Shown here piece by piece: positions 22,023 to 33,861 of a stretch of DNA of 64,000 nucleotides. Numbering within the stretch: position 1 is the first letter of the stretch; every line of letters begins with the position of its first letter. The notes under the pieces are model-generated. The model saw nothing but the letters and a program-made list of their open reading frames with translations, was not told where the DNA came from and did not search any database. The stretch spans positions 118,604,698 through 118,668,697 of the forward strand of contig NC_134096.1 of the NCBI RefSeq assembly GCF_000715075.1. Reading direction: 5' to 3'. Origin of the DNA: Nicotiana tabacum. Taxonomy: Eukaryota > Streptophyta > Magnoliopsida > Solanales > Solanaceae. The translations under genes and the position numbers were made by a program.

Positions 22023-23005
22023 TTATAGCGCTTGGGCTGTAGGAGCCCCTCATGAATCTGTACACACCCCTAGTGAGCACAGTCGACTATAAACAGGGAT
22101 CGGGCTACACGCCAGTAGGTATTGTAGAGCTGAGTGATTGAGTGTGCTGAGCATAGTGAGAGAGAATGAGATACAGTGAGATTGAGTACTCTGAGAGTGT
22201 GAGTACATGAGTACAATCTCTGAGATACATTGCATTGACATGCACACATGACATACATGCATAGAGATGTGTTTTCCTCATGCTGCACGGTATCACATTA
22301 TTCATGATTTCTCACACATGTTGACAGATGGGCATAGTGATGCATTTGTTTTACACTGGTTATCTAAAAAGAAAATGAGATATTTTATTTATTATTGAAA
22401 GGATTTTGGAAAAATTACTGTTTTCAAACTTATTCATATTTTCCGTAAACGATTTGGGTTTCCACTGATGTACTTGAAAGGAAGAACTATTATTTTCGAA
22501 ATCGTGATTTTGCTGAGCATTTTATCTCTGAGATTACTTTTGGTATTATTTGCTTGATGTTGTTATGGACTGTTATGGACTAGTGGTTTTGGACCCGACC
22601 TTGGTACAAGCTCGTCACTACTTTCAACCTAAGGCTAGGTTTGTACTTACTCAGTACATGAGGTCGGTTGTACTGATACTACACTTCTGCACATTGCGTG
22701 TAGATGTTGGCTGTTGTTGTTGCTGTGCTCGATGGTTGTGGGATTTGAAGATGTACCTGCGTTCCTGTTTTAGCTGCCTCTTGTTCAGGGTAGCCTTAGA
22801 TTTATAAAATCTCTGTTTATGTATTATTCAAATAGACTATGTATTTATTTCATTTCCGCTTTGTATACTCTATTCTTAGAAGCTCGTGATTTGTACTACC
22901 AGTTCTTGGGGATTGTATAAGATTAAGACCTTTATTTATTTAAATTGCTTTAATAATTATTATTGAAATTGGATAGCTGGTAATTGGCTTACCTAATGGG
23001 TTGGG

Positions 23006-23250
23006 TTGCACTGTTGATCTGCTTTGATATATTTATGATGGTTATTTCAGTTGTTTGAAGAGGTATATCAAATCTATTTGTTATTATTGCTAATAGTATC
23101 ATGCCTCTTGATTTGACATTTGCAAGTAATGCATGACATAGAAATATTACTTCAATTCCGTCGGAGTTATCTACAAAGGATAATCTCGCTATAAGAGTTA
23201 ACTCTTTATAATATAGTCTTGAAAGTTTGTTCTTGTTTAGGATTTAGCTT
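23006..23250 (-). pseudogene. PIF1-like Helitron helicase, N-terminal end with dead Walker A
   Basis: On the minus strand LNPKQEQTFKTIL (about 23238-23200) corresponds to the family's LN..Q..AF..I start. The next block reads FVDNSDGIEVIFLCHALLA where the family has a GPGGTGKT Walker A; it aligns without a gap, but the lysine and most glycines are replaced. ANVKSRGMILLAI follows, then RFDIPLQTTEITIINISKQ, with a deletion of the motif region between. The right 44-bp repeat forms its left end. Confidence 0.78.
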
Positions 23251-24178
23251 TGATTGTGCTTCAACATACACTTATATGGCCGTTTGATTCTCAATACTAT
23301 AATAACATTTTTTACTTTGTCTTCTAATTTTTTTCAATCTCTAATGCTCTTTTTATGGAATAAATTTATGTACCCTAAGATCTTTCTTAACTTGAAAAAT
23401 AATTTAAATCATATGATAAATTTAAAAAATAATTAAATTGGATTCTCTTGCTAAATAATTAATTGAAAGATTTAATTATTTGGTCTTAACACAAAAAATA
23501 ATTTATTTTATGTTGTTTCAGATTCTTAATATTAGTTCATCTCTTATTTTGAAGATTTAATCTTAATTATAATTTTATCCACCATAAATTTTCTTTTCAA
23601 AGAGTAAAAAGATCGATCTGACATTCCACTTTTAGATCTTTATGTTTGCAGAATCATTAGTGGTATTGACTCTTACCAACCATTTTTCTTTCTATTTCTC
23701 ACACATTTATATTTTTGAATATTTTCTTAGTTGTTGTTTAATAATTGGGTATATTTTTCAATATTACACAAAAGATTGATTAAAAATTATATTATTTGAG
23801 TAGGAAAATAGTTTAAATATTAATATAAAAATATATTATGGGGATATTTTTTCTCAATTTCAACGCTTTATGCAATCCATTTAATATTACTTTTATTTTC
23901 TCTTAGTATTGGATATTATGGAGTGGTAATGCACTGTCAATATGGAGGGTTCTTATGAAATTGATTTTATTAAACCTTCCTACATATTTTTAATAAGACT
24001 TTAATAGATAAAATTTATTAATTTTAAAATATTAAATATTAAAAATTAACATAGAAGGTCTTGTAGTCCAAAAAATTATGTTATTTTAGTTATGTTCTTT
24101 CCTATGAGTTCTTCTATTTAATATTTTAGGACTATTTTGGTCTATCAATATTGTATTCGTGCTTTTATAATAATATAT

Positions 24179-24319
24179 GCTCTCCTTTTTCTGAATAAAT
24201 TTGGATAATATAATACATTCTCAAATTTAATTAGTAATAGCACATTATAATAAGTTTTCAAATTAAATTAGTAATAGAAATTTTTAAGAAGTATATCCTA
24301 AAAGTATTAAGATTACATG
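24179..24319. other. AT-rich spacer
   Basis: No gene seen. It ends in ACATG (24315-24319), the left target duplication of the next LTR. Confidence 0.6.
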
Positions 24320-27300
24320 TGTGATGACCCAAAATATCATCTTTAAATTCAATAATTAATTCTGTGTTCTAAGACCTCAAAAAGTACTATTTATCATTCC
24401 TCGACTTATGTGCGCAGTCCGTAAAATTTTTCAGAAAGTTTTTATGTGAAAAATGGATTAAAATGTGAATTAGAGCTTTAAAACTCAACTTAGTTAACTT
24501 TGGTCAACATTTTGAGCAAACGGACTCGGATCAGTGTTTTGACAGTTTTGGTAGGTCCGTATCGTGATTTAGGACTTGGGCGTATGCCTGGAATCAAATT
24601 CCGAGGTACCTAGCCCGAGATATGGAATTTTGATGAAAAATTAAAAGTTTAAGTTCAAATAGTGACCGGATGTCGAATTATGTGCAAACGACCCCGGAAT
24701 AGAATTTTGATGATTCCAACAGCTCCGTATAGTGATTTTGAACTTAGGAGCGTGATCGGAATTTTATTTGGAAGTCCGTAGTGAAATTAGGCTTGAAATG
24801 GCTAAAATAGGAATTTAAGTTTGGAAGTTTGACCGGGGAGTTGACTTTTTGATATCGGGGTCCGAATCTAGTTCTGAAAATTTTCACAGCTCCGTTATGT
24901 CATTTATGACTTGTGTGCAAAATTTGAGATCAATCGGACTTGATTTGATAGGTTTCGACATCGAATGTAGAAGTTGGAAATTTTAAGTTTCATTAAGCTT
25001 GAATTTGAGCATAATTCGTGGTTTTAGCGTCGTTTTATGTGATTTGAGATATCAAATAAGTTCGTATGATGTTTTAGGACTTGTTGGTATATTTGGTTGA
25101 GGTCCCGAGGGCCTCGGGTGAGTTTCGGATGGTTAACTGATCAAAAGTTGGACTTACAACAACTGTTGCAATTTTTCTCTGCTGCTGGAAATTCTGGGGT
25201 GTGATCGAGCCCAAGATCGAGGCAGCCCAAGATCGAGGTAGCCCAAGATCGAGGCACCCCATGATCGGACTCCCCATGATCGGACTCCCCATGATCGGAC
25301 TCCCATGATCCAGGTCCAGGATCGGACTCCATGATCGAGATCAACCTGGACAGATCTGTAAGTTATAAAAACAAGGGGGCGTCGTCCCATTCGCCATTTT
25401 AAACAACTTGGAGCTTGAGCAAAGACGATTTTTGATAGATTTTCAAGGAAAAGACATTGGGGTAAGTGATTCTAACTCGGATTTGGTCAATTTACACAAA
25501 TATATCATTATTTTCACCATTTAATTAGTGTTTTGAGATTGAAATTTAGAAAATTTTAGAAATCTCATAGAAACGTATTTTTGAGATTTCGGTGTCGATC
25601 CGGAGTCCGATTTGAGTGAAGCTAGTATGGTTGGACTCGTAATTGAATGAGTTGTCAGATTTTGTGAGTTTCGCCGGATTTCGAGACGTGGGCCCCACGG
25701 GCAATGTTTGAGTTAATTTTGGATTTTTATTGAAAAATGTAGTATTTTCTTATGGAATTGATTCTATAATTTTTGTTGACTATATCGAATTAATTATGAC
25801 TAGATTTGAGTCAATCGGAGTCGGAAAATCGAGGAAAAGACATATTACTTGATTAAATTGGAGCAAGTCGAGGTAAGTGACTTGTCTAACTTTGTGTGGG
25901 AGAAATTCTCCCTAGGATTGATAATTGTAATGTATGGAAAATCGTGTACACGAGGTGACAAGTGTGTACACGGGCTAAATATAAAAGATTATGTTTTAAA
26001 TTGTGTAGGTACTGGTGAGCATTAATTAAATTATTTTATTTTGTTATATTCTTCATTATTGATTAAATGTTTATATTTTAAATTTGCTTGACCTTTTCGT
26101 GCTAATTATTTTATCTGTTTAGTTGGAACTTGGTTTCTTTTATTTTGTGCATTATTTGAAGTTGATTTTCTTTAAATTAAATATTATTAATATGAGGTAT
26201 TTGATATTTTTAAATTTGGTATTGAAGCAACGTAGTAAAAATTTTGAAATATTATTTTGCTGAATTATTTATTCATGAATAGTTTTGTAATATTTTCGTA
26301 CTCATTGTGATGGAGCAGTGAGCTCTTTATTGTGGAAAAATATTATTGTTGAATTATTTTGACATGAGCCATGAGCTCTTTATTGTGGAAAAATATTGTT
26401 GTTAAATTATTTTGGCAAGTTAAATTATTGAGCTCTTGAGGTGCAAAGTGTGATATATTGTGATGTTGATACGCATGCGGTGGTATAAGGTGTGGGTATT
26501 GAAATGCATGCGGTGAGATAAGGGTGGCTTGATACGCGTGGCTAGTAGAGGGAACTACTAGAAGTCATACGGTGTGATAAGGATGGCTAAAACGCGGGAT
26601 GCTATTTTGGGAAAAATATTTTCTTTAAAATAAATTGTGAAGGCTCCCGCAGTGAGATAAGGAAATGAGATATTGTGAATTTATTTATGATTTGGGACTA
26701 CGAGGCGGTACCTCGGGAGTTCCCTTGTTGATATTGATTTATGGCCGCAGTTGCCTTTGATTATTTGTTATGATTTTCTTGAAGTTAAAAGGAAATTTTG
26801 TTTTGTTTCCACGAGATATTAATTGCCATTATTTGGTGTAATTAAATGTGACATACTACTTGATTCATTTCCATTATCATTTTATCTTATTATATTATTT
26901 AAACATTTTACCATGTCATTATTTATTCTCCAGTAGGGCCTAACCTGACCTCGTCACTACTCTACCAAGGTTAGGCTTGGCACTTACTGGGTACCGTTGT
27001 GGTGTACTCATATTACACTTCTGCACATCTTTTTGTGCAGATCCAGGTACATCTTATCAGACTAGGCATCAGTAAACTAACTGTACGAGGAGACTTCGAG
27101 GTATATCTGCCAGCGTCCGCAGACTCTGGAGTCCCCTTCTATCTTACTATGTTGTCTCCCCTATTTGTTTTAGACTCTGATGTATAGAGACATGGAGAAT
27201 AAATTCTTATAAGCTTGTGACTTATTTCTACCGGGTTTTGGGAGTTATAATTGTTTGAATTGTAGTTTATTTATTTCAGATATTTATTATTATTCCACAT

Positions 27301-27372
27301 TGATAGGCTTACCTAGTCTTAGAGACTAGGTGCCATCACGACATCCTACGGAGGGAATTTGGGGTCGTGACA
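24320..27372 (+). repeat. solo LTR B2 (3053 bp) with target duplication ACATG
   Basis: It starts TGTGATGACCC and ends GGGGTCGTGACA, flanked by ACATG at 24315-24319 and 27373-27377. It has a short word block (25195-25345), TTATAAAAAC at 25363, GTAAGT donor at 25462-25467, a second GAGGTAAGTGAC near 25869, hairpin CGAGG-CGGTA-CCTCG at 26701-26715 and terminal hairpin at 27311-27331. Recombination between two LTRs would have removed the internal region. Confidence 0.95.
25195..25345 (+). repeat. U3 word block, GATCGAG vocabulary, shortened
   Basis: Tandem units of about 16-17 bp built on CCCAAGATCGAGGCAG and CCCATGATCGGACTCC. At 150 bp it is less than half the length in B1. Confidence 0.78.
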
Positions 27373-27377
27373 ACATG

Positions 27378-27682
27378 ACTAAAAATATGTCTCTATCCCG
27401 AAAGTAATTATACTAATAGAAAACCTAACATGTTCCTAAAGGTATTAGGTTTACATGCTAACACGTAGTATTATATGTCTATGTTCTAAATTAATTGTAC
27501 TAATAGAATTCCTAAAGGTAATCATGTAGGATTCCTAACTTGTAGTATTATGTCCTAAAACTAATTGGATTACAAATGTCTAGAATTTCAGTTATGTCCT
27601 TTTATTGTGAGTTATTATGCTTAATATTATAAGGTTATTTTTGTAAACCAACATTATATTCATGCTTTTATAATAATATAGA
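27378..27682 (-). mobile_element. Helitron 5' terminal fragment (minus strand)
   Basis: Its minus-strand end reads TCTATATTATTATAAAAGCA at 27682, preceded by A. The body resembles 4668-4875 and includes an internal near-duplication (CTAATAGAA...CCTAAAGGTA twice). The 3' terminus is not visible; the solo LTR abuts on the left. Non-coding. Confidence 0.6.
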
Positions 27683-27845
27683 TTATATTACTCTAAAATA
27701 ACATATGTATCCCTCAATAAATCAATACCTTAAATAGTACAAACATTTATTTTATAAAATAATAAATATTTATTATCTAGAATAAGGTAAATATGAAAAA
27801 GATAGATAATTTGAAAAACAAAACTTAAATTCATAAACTCCGTAT
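27683..27845. other. AT-rich spacer
   Basis: Nothing recognised on either strand. Confidence 0.55.
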
Positions 27846-29114
27846 TGTGATGACCCAAAATGTCATCTTTAAATTTAATAATTAATTCTACTAATTGTGG
27901 GGGGAAATTACCCCATAGGTGATTAAATTAAATAATTGTTGCTAATTGTGGGGGCTACGTATGCACGAGGTGACGAGAGTCCGTGCGTAGCTACTATTAA
28001 ATGCTAAAGTCCGGGTAGTTTAGGACTCAAAAGCATGAATTACTTGTGTAAATTGTAGTCTTTACTTAATTAAATTATTTGATATATTTATATATATGTT
28101 GTGAATTTTACTTAATTAAATTATTTGATATATATATATATATATTGTGAATTGTTAGGGAAGATATTAAAGGATGAAAATCTCATATGCTTAAATTTTC
28201 TGTTTAAATTAATTAATTGTTAAGAGAAATTGTTCTTCCTCCTCAATTTATCTTATAATAAATATACTCTCATTCTAGAGGTACATAAGAAAATGTTCTC
28301 CTTTCTTGTGAAGCGGGCCGAACGCCTCGGCAGGATAGATGCATCTATGGATCGTGCCGCACGTCCCTCGGCAGTGTACACAAAACTTTGGATCGGATCG
28401 TACGACTTCGGCAGAAATCATGCTTGATAATAATAATTACACGATACTTGGACAGTTTATTGCAGCTTGTAAAGCTATTTGATAAATTAAAAATTTATTG
28501 AAATTGAATTGCAGCTTGTGTAGCTATTTGATAAATTAGAATTTTTATTGAAATTGAAGGATTTAATTAATATATTGGAAATTGTTGCAATTGAAGGATT
28601 TTTATTATTTCTCCTAATTGAATAAAATCTTTGTTAACTCTGTGAATCATGCTGATTTGAATAATTATAATTTATTTCATTTATTATTGTTGACCCTTAG
28701 TGAGTGTCAAAGTTGGCCATCTCGTCTCTACCACTTCGAGATTAGGCTCGATACTTACTGGGTACACGTTGTTTACGTACTCATACTACACTTACTGTAC
28801 TTTTTGTGCAGGATCTGATACAGATACTAGTGGAGGACCTATCATCGCACATCCTCATTATCCAGGGGCGTAGTGGTGAGTTGTCTTTCTGAGCCGTCCT
28901 GCAGCTACCAGTACCTCTTCTTGTATTTTTAATTATTTCTAATTTCATTCCAGACAGTATTTGGAATTTTGTATAATCTACTAGATGCTCATACACTTGT
29001 GACACCAGGTCTTGGCACACACATTGGTAGAATTTGGTGTCTTATTTTTTTCCTTGGAATTAAATTTTATCGATATATGTTTAATTTATTAGTTGGCTTG
29101 CCTAGCTATAGGGT
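27846..29114 (+). repeat. recombinant LTR fragment: 48 bp of B-type start joined to D-type body
   Basis: Positions 27846-27893 are a B-type LTR start (TGTGATGACCCAAAATG). From 27894 it matches the D-type LTR at about 30650 onward (GGGGAAATTACCCCATAGG, CGAGGTGACGAGAGTCCG, CGCCTCGGCAGGATAGATGC, CTACTGGGTACACGTTG). About 1.5 kb of the LTR centre is missing. It is cut before its end by the minus-strand B3 element at 29115. It contains a 14-bp perfect palindrome ATAGATGCATCTAT near 28336. Confidence 0.82.
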
Positions 29115-29146
29115 TGTCACAACCCCAAATTCTCTCCGTAGGAGGT
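29115..29146 (-). repeat. B3 3' LTR, terminal 32 bp
   Basis: TGTCACAACCCCAAATTCTC and onward to GGAGGT is the inverted LTR end also seen at 61577. It is separated from its continuation (31892) by the solo LTR D. Confidence 0.85.
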
Positions 29147-31886
29147 TGTAATGACCCAACCAGTCATTTTAACTTTTAGAACACCGTTCCCTAAAATAAA
29201 ACTTTCTGTAGGTACTTGTAATGATTTATGACTTGCGGGGATGGTTGTTTCGGGATTTGAAAGTGTTTGGGGTGAAATCGAAATACTTGGTTCCTTAAGT
29301 TGACCTTAAAGTGCTAAGTTTGACTTCGGTCAACATTTTGAGAAAACGACCCCGGAATAGAATTTTGATGATTCCAACAGCTCCGTATGGTGATTTTGGA
29401 CTTAGGAGCGTGTTCGGAATTTTGTTTGGAAGTCCGTAGTTAAATTAGGCTTGAAATGGCTAAAAATAAGAATTTAAGTTTGGAAGTTTGACTAATGAGT
29501 TGACTTTTTGATACCGGAGTCGGAATCCTGTTTCAAAAATTTTCATAGCTACGTTATGTAATTTATGACTTGTGCGTAAAATTTGAGGTCAATCGGAGTT
29601 GATTTGATAGGTTCCGACATCGAATGTAGAAGTTGAAAACTCTTAGTTTCATTAAGCTTGAATTGGGGTATGATTCATGGTTTTAGCGTTGTTTGATGTG
29701 ATTTAGAGGTTCGACTAAGTTCGTATGATATTTTAGGACTTGTTGGTATATTTGGTTGAGGTCCTGAGAGCCTCGGGTGAGTTTCGGATGGTTAACGGAT
29801 CAAAAGTTGGACTTAAAAAGCTGCTGCAATTTTCCCTTCTGCTGTATATTCTGGTCTATGATCGAGCCCCAGATCGAGCCCAGATATCGAGCCCACGATC
29901 GAGGCCTGAGTCGAAGTCAGGGACGAGGCGCAGTATCGAAGCCACGATCGAAGGCAAGGCTCAAGGGCCATGATCGAAGGCAAGGCTCGAGGGCCAGGAT
30001 CAAGACCCAAGATCGAACTTGATCGAGGCCATGACCATGTCCGAGGCTCGAGGCCTGATTGAGGCCATGACCAGCTCCTAAGATCGAGCTCCCAAGATCG
30101 AGCTCCTTGATCAAGCTCCCTGAGATTGAGCTCCCTGAGATTTTCATTTGCCATTTTTGACGAACTTGAGCTTGAGCAGAGGCGACTTTTGTTAGATTTT
30201 CAAGGGAAAAACATTGGGGGTAAGTGATTCTAACTCGAATTTGGTCTACATATACAAGTATATCATTGTTTTCACCATAAATTAGTGTTTTGAGATTTAA
30301 ATTTGGGAAATTTTTAGAAATCTCATAGAAACTAATTTTTGAGATTTCGGTATCGATTCGGAGTCATATTTGAGTGAAACTGGTATGGTTGGACTCGTAA
30401 TTGAATGGGTTGTCAGATTTTGTAACTTTTGCCGGATTCCAAGATATGGGCCCCACGGACGAATTTTTAATTAATTTCGGGAATTTTATTTTTAAAATAT
30501 AGTATTTTCTTATAAAATTGATTCCTATAATTTTTAGTGATTGTATCGAATTATTTTGGATAGATTCGAGCCAGACAGAGTTGGATAATTGTGGAAAAGG
30601 CCTTATAGTGGATTAATTGGAGCAAGACGAGGTAAGTCTCTTGTCTAATCTTGTGAGGGGGAAATTACCCCATAGGGATTAAATTGAATAATTGTTGCTA
30701 ATTGCGAGGACTACGTACGCACGAGGTGACGAGAGTCCGTGAGTAGCTACTATTAATGCTAAAGTCCGGGTAGTTTAAGACTCAAAGCATGAATTACTTG
30801 TGTGAATTGTATTCTTTATTAATTAAAATAATTGATGTATATATTGTGAATTGTTATGAAAAGTAGAAAAATATGAAATTTTCATATGCTTAATTTTTGT
30901 TTAAATCAATTAATAATTAAAAGAAATTGTTCTCCTCCCAAATTTATCTTATAATAAATATACTCTCCTTCCGGAGGCACATAAGAAAATGTCCTCCTTT
31001 CTTGTAGAGCGGGCCGAACGCCTCGGCAGGATAGATGCATCTATAGATCGCGACGCACGTCCCTCGGCAGTGTACATGACACTCTGGATTGGGTCGTACG
31101 TCCTCGGCAGAAATCGTGCGTAATAATAATAATTACACGATACTTTAATAATTTATTTCAGCTTGTGAAGCTAATTAATAAATTGAAAAATCCTTGAAAT
31201 TTAATGAATTATTATTCTTGCTTGTTAAGGAATTAATTGTTACTCCTGTAAATGAGGTTTAATTGATAAATTAGAAATTATTTGAATTGAAGAAATTTAA
31301 TTAATATATTGAGAATTGTTACATTTGAAGGAATTTGATTATTTCTACTGATTAAATAAATTATTTTAAATTCTGTAAATCATGCTGATTTAAATATCCT
31401 AGTTTTATTTCGGTTATTATTATTGACCCATAGTGAGTGTCAAAGTCGGCCATCTCATCTCTACCACTTCGAGATTAGGCTTGATACTTACTGGGTACAC
31501 GTTGTTTACGTACTCATACTACACTTGCTGCATTTTTTGTGCAGGATCTGAGACAAGTACTAGTGGAGGACCTATCATCACATACCCACGTCATCCCGAG
31601 GCATAGTGGTGAGCTGCCTTTCTGAGCCGTTCTGCAGCTACCAGTGTCTCTTCTTATATTTATATTCTGTCTATGTCATTTCAGACAGTATTTGAAGTTT
31701 TGTATAATCTACTAGATGCTCATGCACTTGTGACACCGGGTCTTGGCACACACATAGGTAGAAGTTGGTATTTTATTATTTTCTTGGAATAAAAGTTTAA
31801 CCAATGTACGTTTGACTTACTAGTTGGCTTGCCTAGCTGTAGTGTTGGGCGCCATCACGACCTATAGGTGAAATTGGGTCGTGACA
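29147..31886 (+). repeat. solo LTR D (2740 bp) with target duplication GAGGT
   Basis: It starts TGTAATGACCCAACC and ends AAATTGGGTCGTGACA, with GAGGT at 29142-29146 and 31887-31891. It was inserted into B3's LTR end. It carries a GATCGAG word block (29858-30142), AUG-free leader and GTAAGT donor (30220-30225), second GACGAGGTAAGTC near 30628, GAGGTGACGAGAGTCCG near 30724 and CGGCAG-containing hairpins near 31010-31110. Parts (about 29370-29700) closely follow B-type LTRs, so D-type itself looks like a mosaic. No TATA box is obvious. Confidence 0.94.
29858..30142 (+). repeat. U3 word block, ATCGAGC vocabulary
   Basis: Words such as AGATCGAGCCC, GATCGAAGGC, CAAGATCGAGCTCC and GGCTCGAGG over about 285 bp, in the same LTR position as the other blocks. 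Confidence 0.78.
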
Positions 31887-32108
31887 GAGGTCGTGATGGT
31901 ACCTAGTCTCTAAGACTAGGTAAGCCTATCAATGTGTAATAATCATAAATATCTGAAATAAATAAACTACAATTCAAATAATTACAACTCCCAAAACCAG
32001 GTAGAAACAAGTCACAAGCTTCTAAAAGTTTATTCTCAATGTCTCTATGTATCAAGGTCTGTAGTAGTGCTCAGGGGAATCATCGAAAACTAGAAGAGGT
32101 TGGTCATA
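31887..32108 (-). repeat. B3 3' LTR continued (terminal hairpin region) with diverged left flank of A2
   Basis: Positions 31887-32060 match the B3 5' LTR at 61604-61777, including the hairpin ACCTAGTCTCTAAGACTAGG. The last 48 bases before A2 (32061-32108) do not match the B-type LTR, and about 55 bp expected there are absent. Confidence 0.82.
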
Positions 32109-32717
32109 TGTCACGACCCAAATTATCCCTCCGTAAGGTGTCGTGATGGCACCTAGTCTTTACGACTAGGTAAGCCTAATATTGCAAAAAATATAAAGAA
32201 ACACAACATTTTAAAGATAAACAACATATTATAAATAGCCAAGAGTAGTACCACTCGGCATATACAAAATAATTTCCCAAGACCCGGAATATCACTAAGT
32301 CACAAGCTGCTATAATCTATGTAGCTCTATACAAAAGTCTGAAGATAATAAGGAAAATCTCTAGACGAGGGAGTAGAAGGGGACTCCGAAGATCTGCGGA
32401 CGCAAGCAGAGGTACCTTGAAGTCTCCTAGAATCAGCAGCACGTACTAACCCCGAGGCTGATAGCTCGCACCTGGATCTGCACACGAAAACATGTGCAGG
32501 GAAGGGCATGAGTACACCACAATGGTACCCGGTAAGTGCCAAGTCTAACCTCGGTTGAGTAGTGACGAGTTCAGGTCAAGGCCCTACCAGAGTAAATATA
32601 ATAAATTAAACAATAAAAGATATAAGTAGAATTTACGGTAACACAGTTAAAGAAATTCTCGAAAATTTAACAGTTAAGGGAGCCCTCGGCTCAAAACAAG
32701 GTAAACACAGTGGGAAA

Positions 32718-33002
32718 TCTCTCGGGGTACCGTCCCGTAGTTTCAAATGAATATGCAGTACAGAGGGATCTCCCGGAATACGTCTGTAGTCCCAAAGTAA
32801 ATATGCAGTACAGGGGGATCTCCCGGAATACGTCCGTAGTCCGAAAGTAAATATGCACTACAGGGGGATCTCCCGGAATACGTCCGTAGTCCCAAAGTAA
32901 GTATGCAGTACAGGGGGATCTCCTGGAATATGTCTGTAGTCCCAAAGTAAATATGCAGTACAGGGGGATCTCCCGGAATACGTCCGTAGTCCCAATTTAA
33001 AT
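32718..33002 (-). repeat. six tandem hairpin units (A2 3' LTR)
   Basis: Units of about 52 bp, five with CGGAcgtaTTCCG-type inner stems and one CGGGA-CGGTA-CCCCG (one pair broken). The other LTR of A2 retains the pairing CGGGA/TCCCG at the same unit. Spurious repetitive ORFs cross it. Confidence 0.88.
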
Positions 33003-33861
33003 ATGCAACGCAAGATGAAATGACAGGTATGATATCGAGTTATACAGTTTATACCGGACACATATAAGGCAAATAAGGACTTAACTGAACATGACGCACA
33101 GAATTTCAATTAGGCAGTTAAAACACGTAAGCATGCTTTTCTAGTCTAAACTACACAATTAAACATATTAGTACAATTAATAAGAGAAGCAATTTATGAT
33201 TTAAAAAGGTTAAACATGATATATATTTTTTTGCAATAATAGCTCGTGTACGTACTCGTCACCTCACGTACACGGTGCCCACACACCAAATAATATCAAG
33301 ATATCCTAAGGGGAAAGTCCCCAACATAAGGTTAGGCAAGCCACTTACCTCGAACCGCTCAAATCAACTTGATATCACGTTCTTGCCACGAATATCCGAC
33401 TCCAAATGGCCCAAATCTATTCAAAACAGTACAATACCATCAATACGTGCTAATGGAATGAATCCCACAAGAAAAACTACAAAATTAGGCCAAAACTCGA
33501 AATTGGCTCAAACCCGCCCCCGGGGCCCACGTCTCAAAACCCGACAAAATTCACGAAACTAGAAAGCTCATTCACTCACGAGTCTAACCATATCAAATTT
33601 ACTAAAATCCGACACCAAATGGTCCTCCAATCCACAATTCAAACTTCCAAATCCCTAGCCTCCAACTTCCAATTTCCACCTTAAATACATATTAACTAGG
33701 TGGGAAAATACATGGAAAGGCAAGATTATTGACAAAAATAAGCACAAGGAACTTACCTCAAGAGATGCCTCGAAAAGTCTCTCAAAAATCGCCCCAACCC
33801 GAGTTTGCAAAGCCAAAAATGATAAAAATCGCGAAGCCCTTCGGTTTTAATCATTGCCTAG

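Larger units (their letters stand above)
19757..23005 (+). repeat. LTR C (3249 bp), 3' end missing, no internal region
   Basis: It starts TGTAACGACCCGACCGGTCG immediately after the left 44-bp repeat. It carries a CGCACCTGCG word block (20443-20770), a TTAAAAA box (20777), AUG-free leader and GTAAGT donor (20870-20875), TTCGAGGTAAGTAACTC near 21298, the GCACGTGAG array (21832-22022) and CTTGGGCTGTAGGAGCC. The expected tail (hairpin and GGGTCGTGACA) is absent: it stops in TTACCTAATGGGTTGGG. There is no gag or pol, so it resembles a solo LTR with a terminal deletion. Confidence 0.88.
19713..23049. repeat. 44-bp direct repeats flanking LTR C
   Basis: Positions 19713-19756 and 23006-23049 match at 42 of 44 bases (both contain CTGCTTTGATATATTTATGA). 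Both copies encode the helicase NISKQ region, so helicase sequence is duplicated on either side of the LTR. Integrase makes 5-bp duplications, so this one is far too long. Confidence 0.88.
18424..24178 (-). mobile_element. decayed Helitron (RepHel type) with an LTR inside
   Basis: On the minus strand the right end reads ATATTATTATAAAAGCACGA at about 24178, like the other Helitron 5' ends here, with the TC mutated. A PIF1-like helicase follows at 23250-18600. The left end is CTAG followed by T at 18427-18423, preceded by a degraded form of the ACGTGC-AAC-GCACGT hairpin (18437-18451). No HUH Rep domain is recognisable; 23251-24178 is AT-rich and non-coding, so the Rep half appears deleted. An LTR of 3.25 kb (19757-23005) is inserted in the helicase. 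Confidence 0.7.

Noticed and set aside
23254..23436. Plus-strand ORF in AT-rich DNA
   Set aside because: Low-complexity Leu/Asn/Phe composition on the strand opposite the Helitron; no support.
32691..33109. Tandem-repeat protein on the minus strand (also 40490-40967 and 52358-52838)
   Set aside because: The reading frames follow the hairpin unit; they shift frame between copies and the base changes preserve stems rather than residues.
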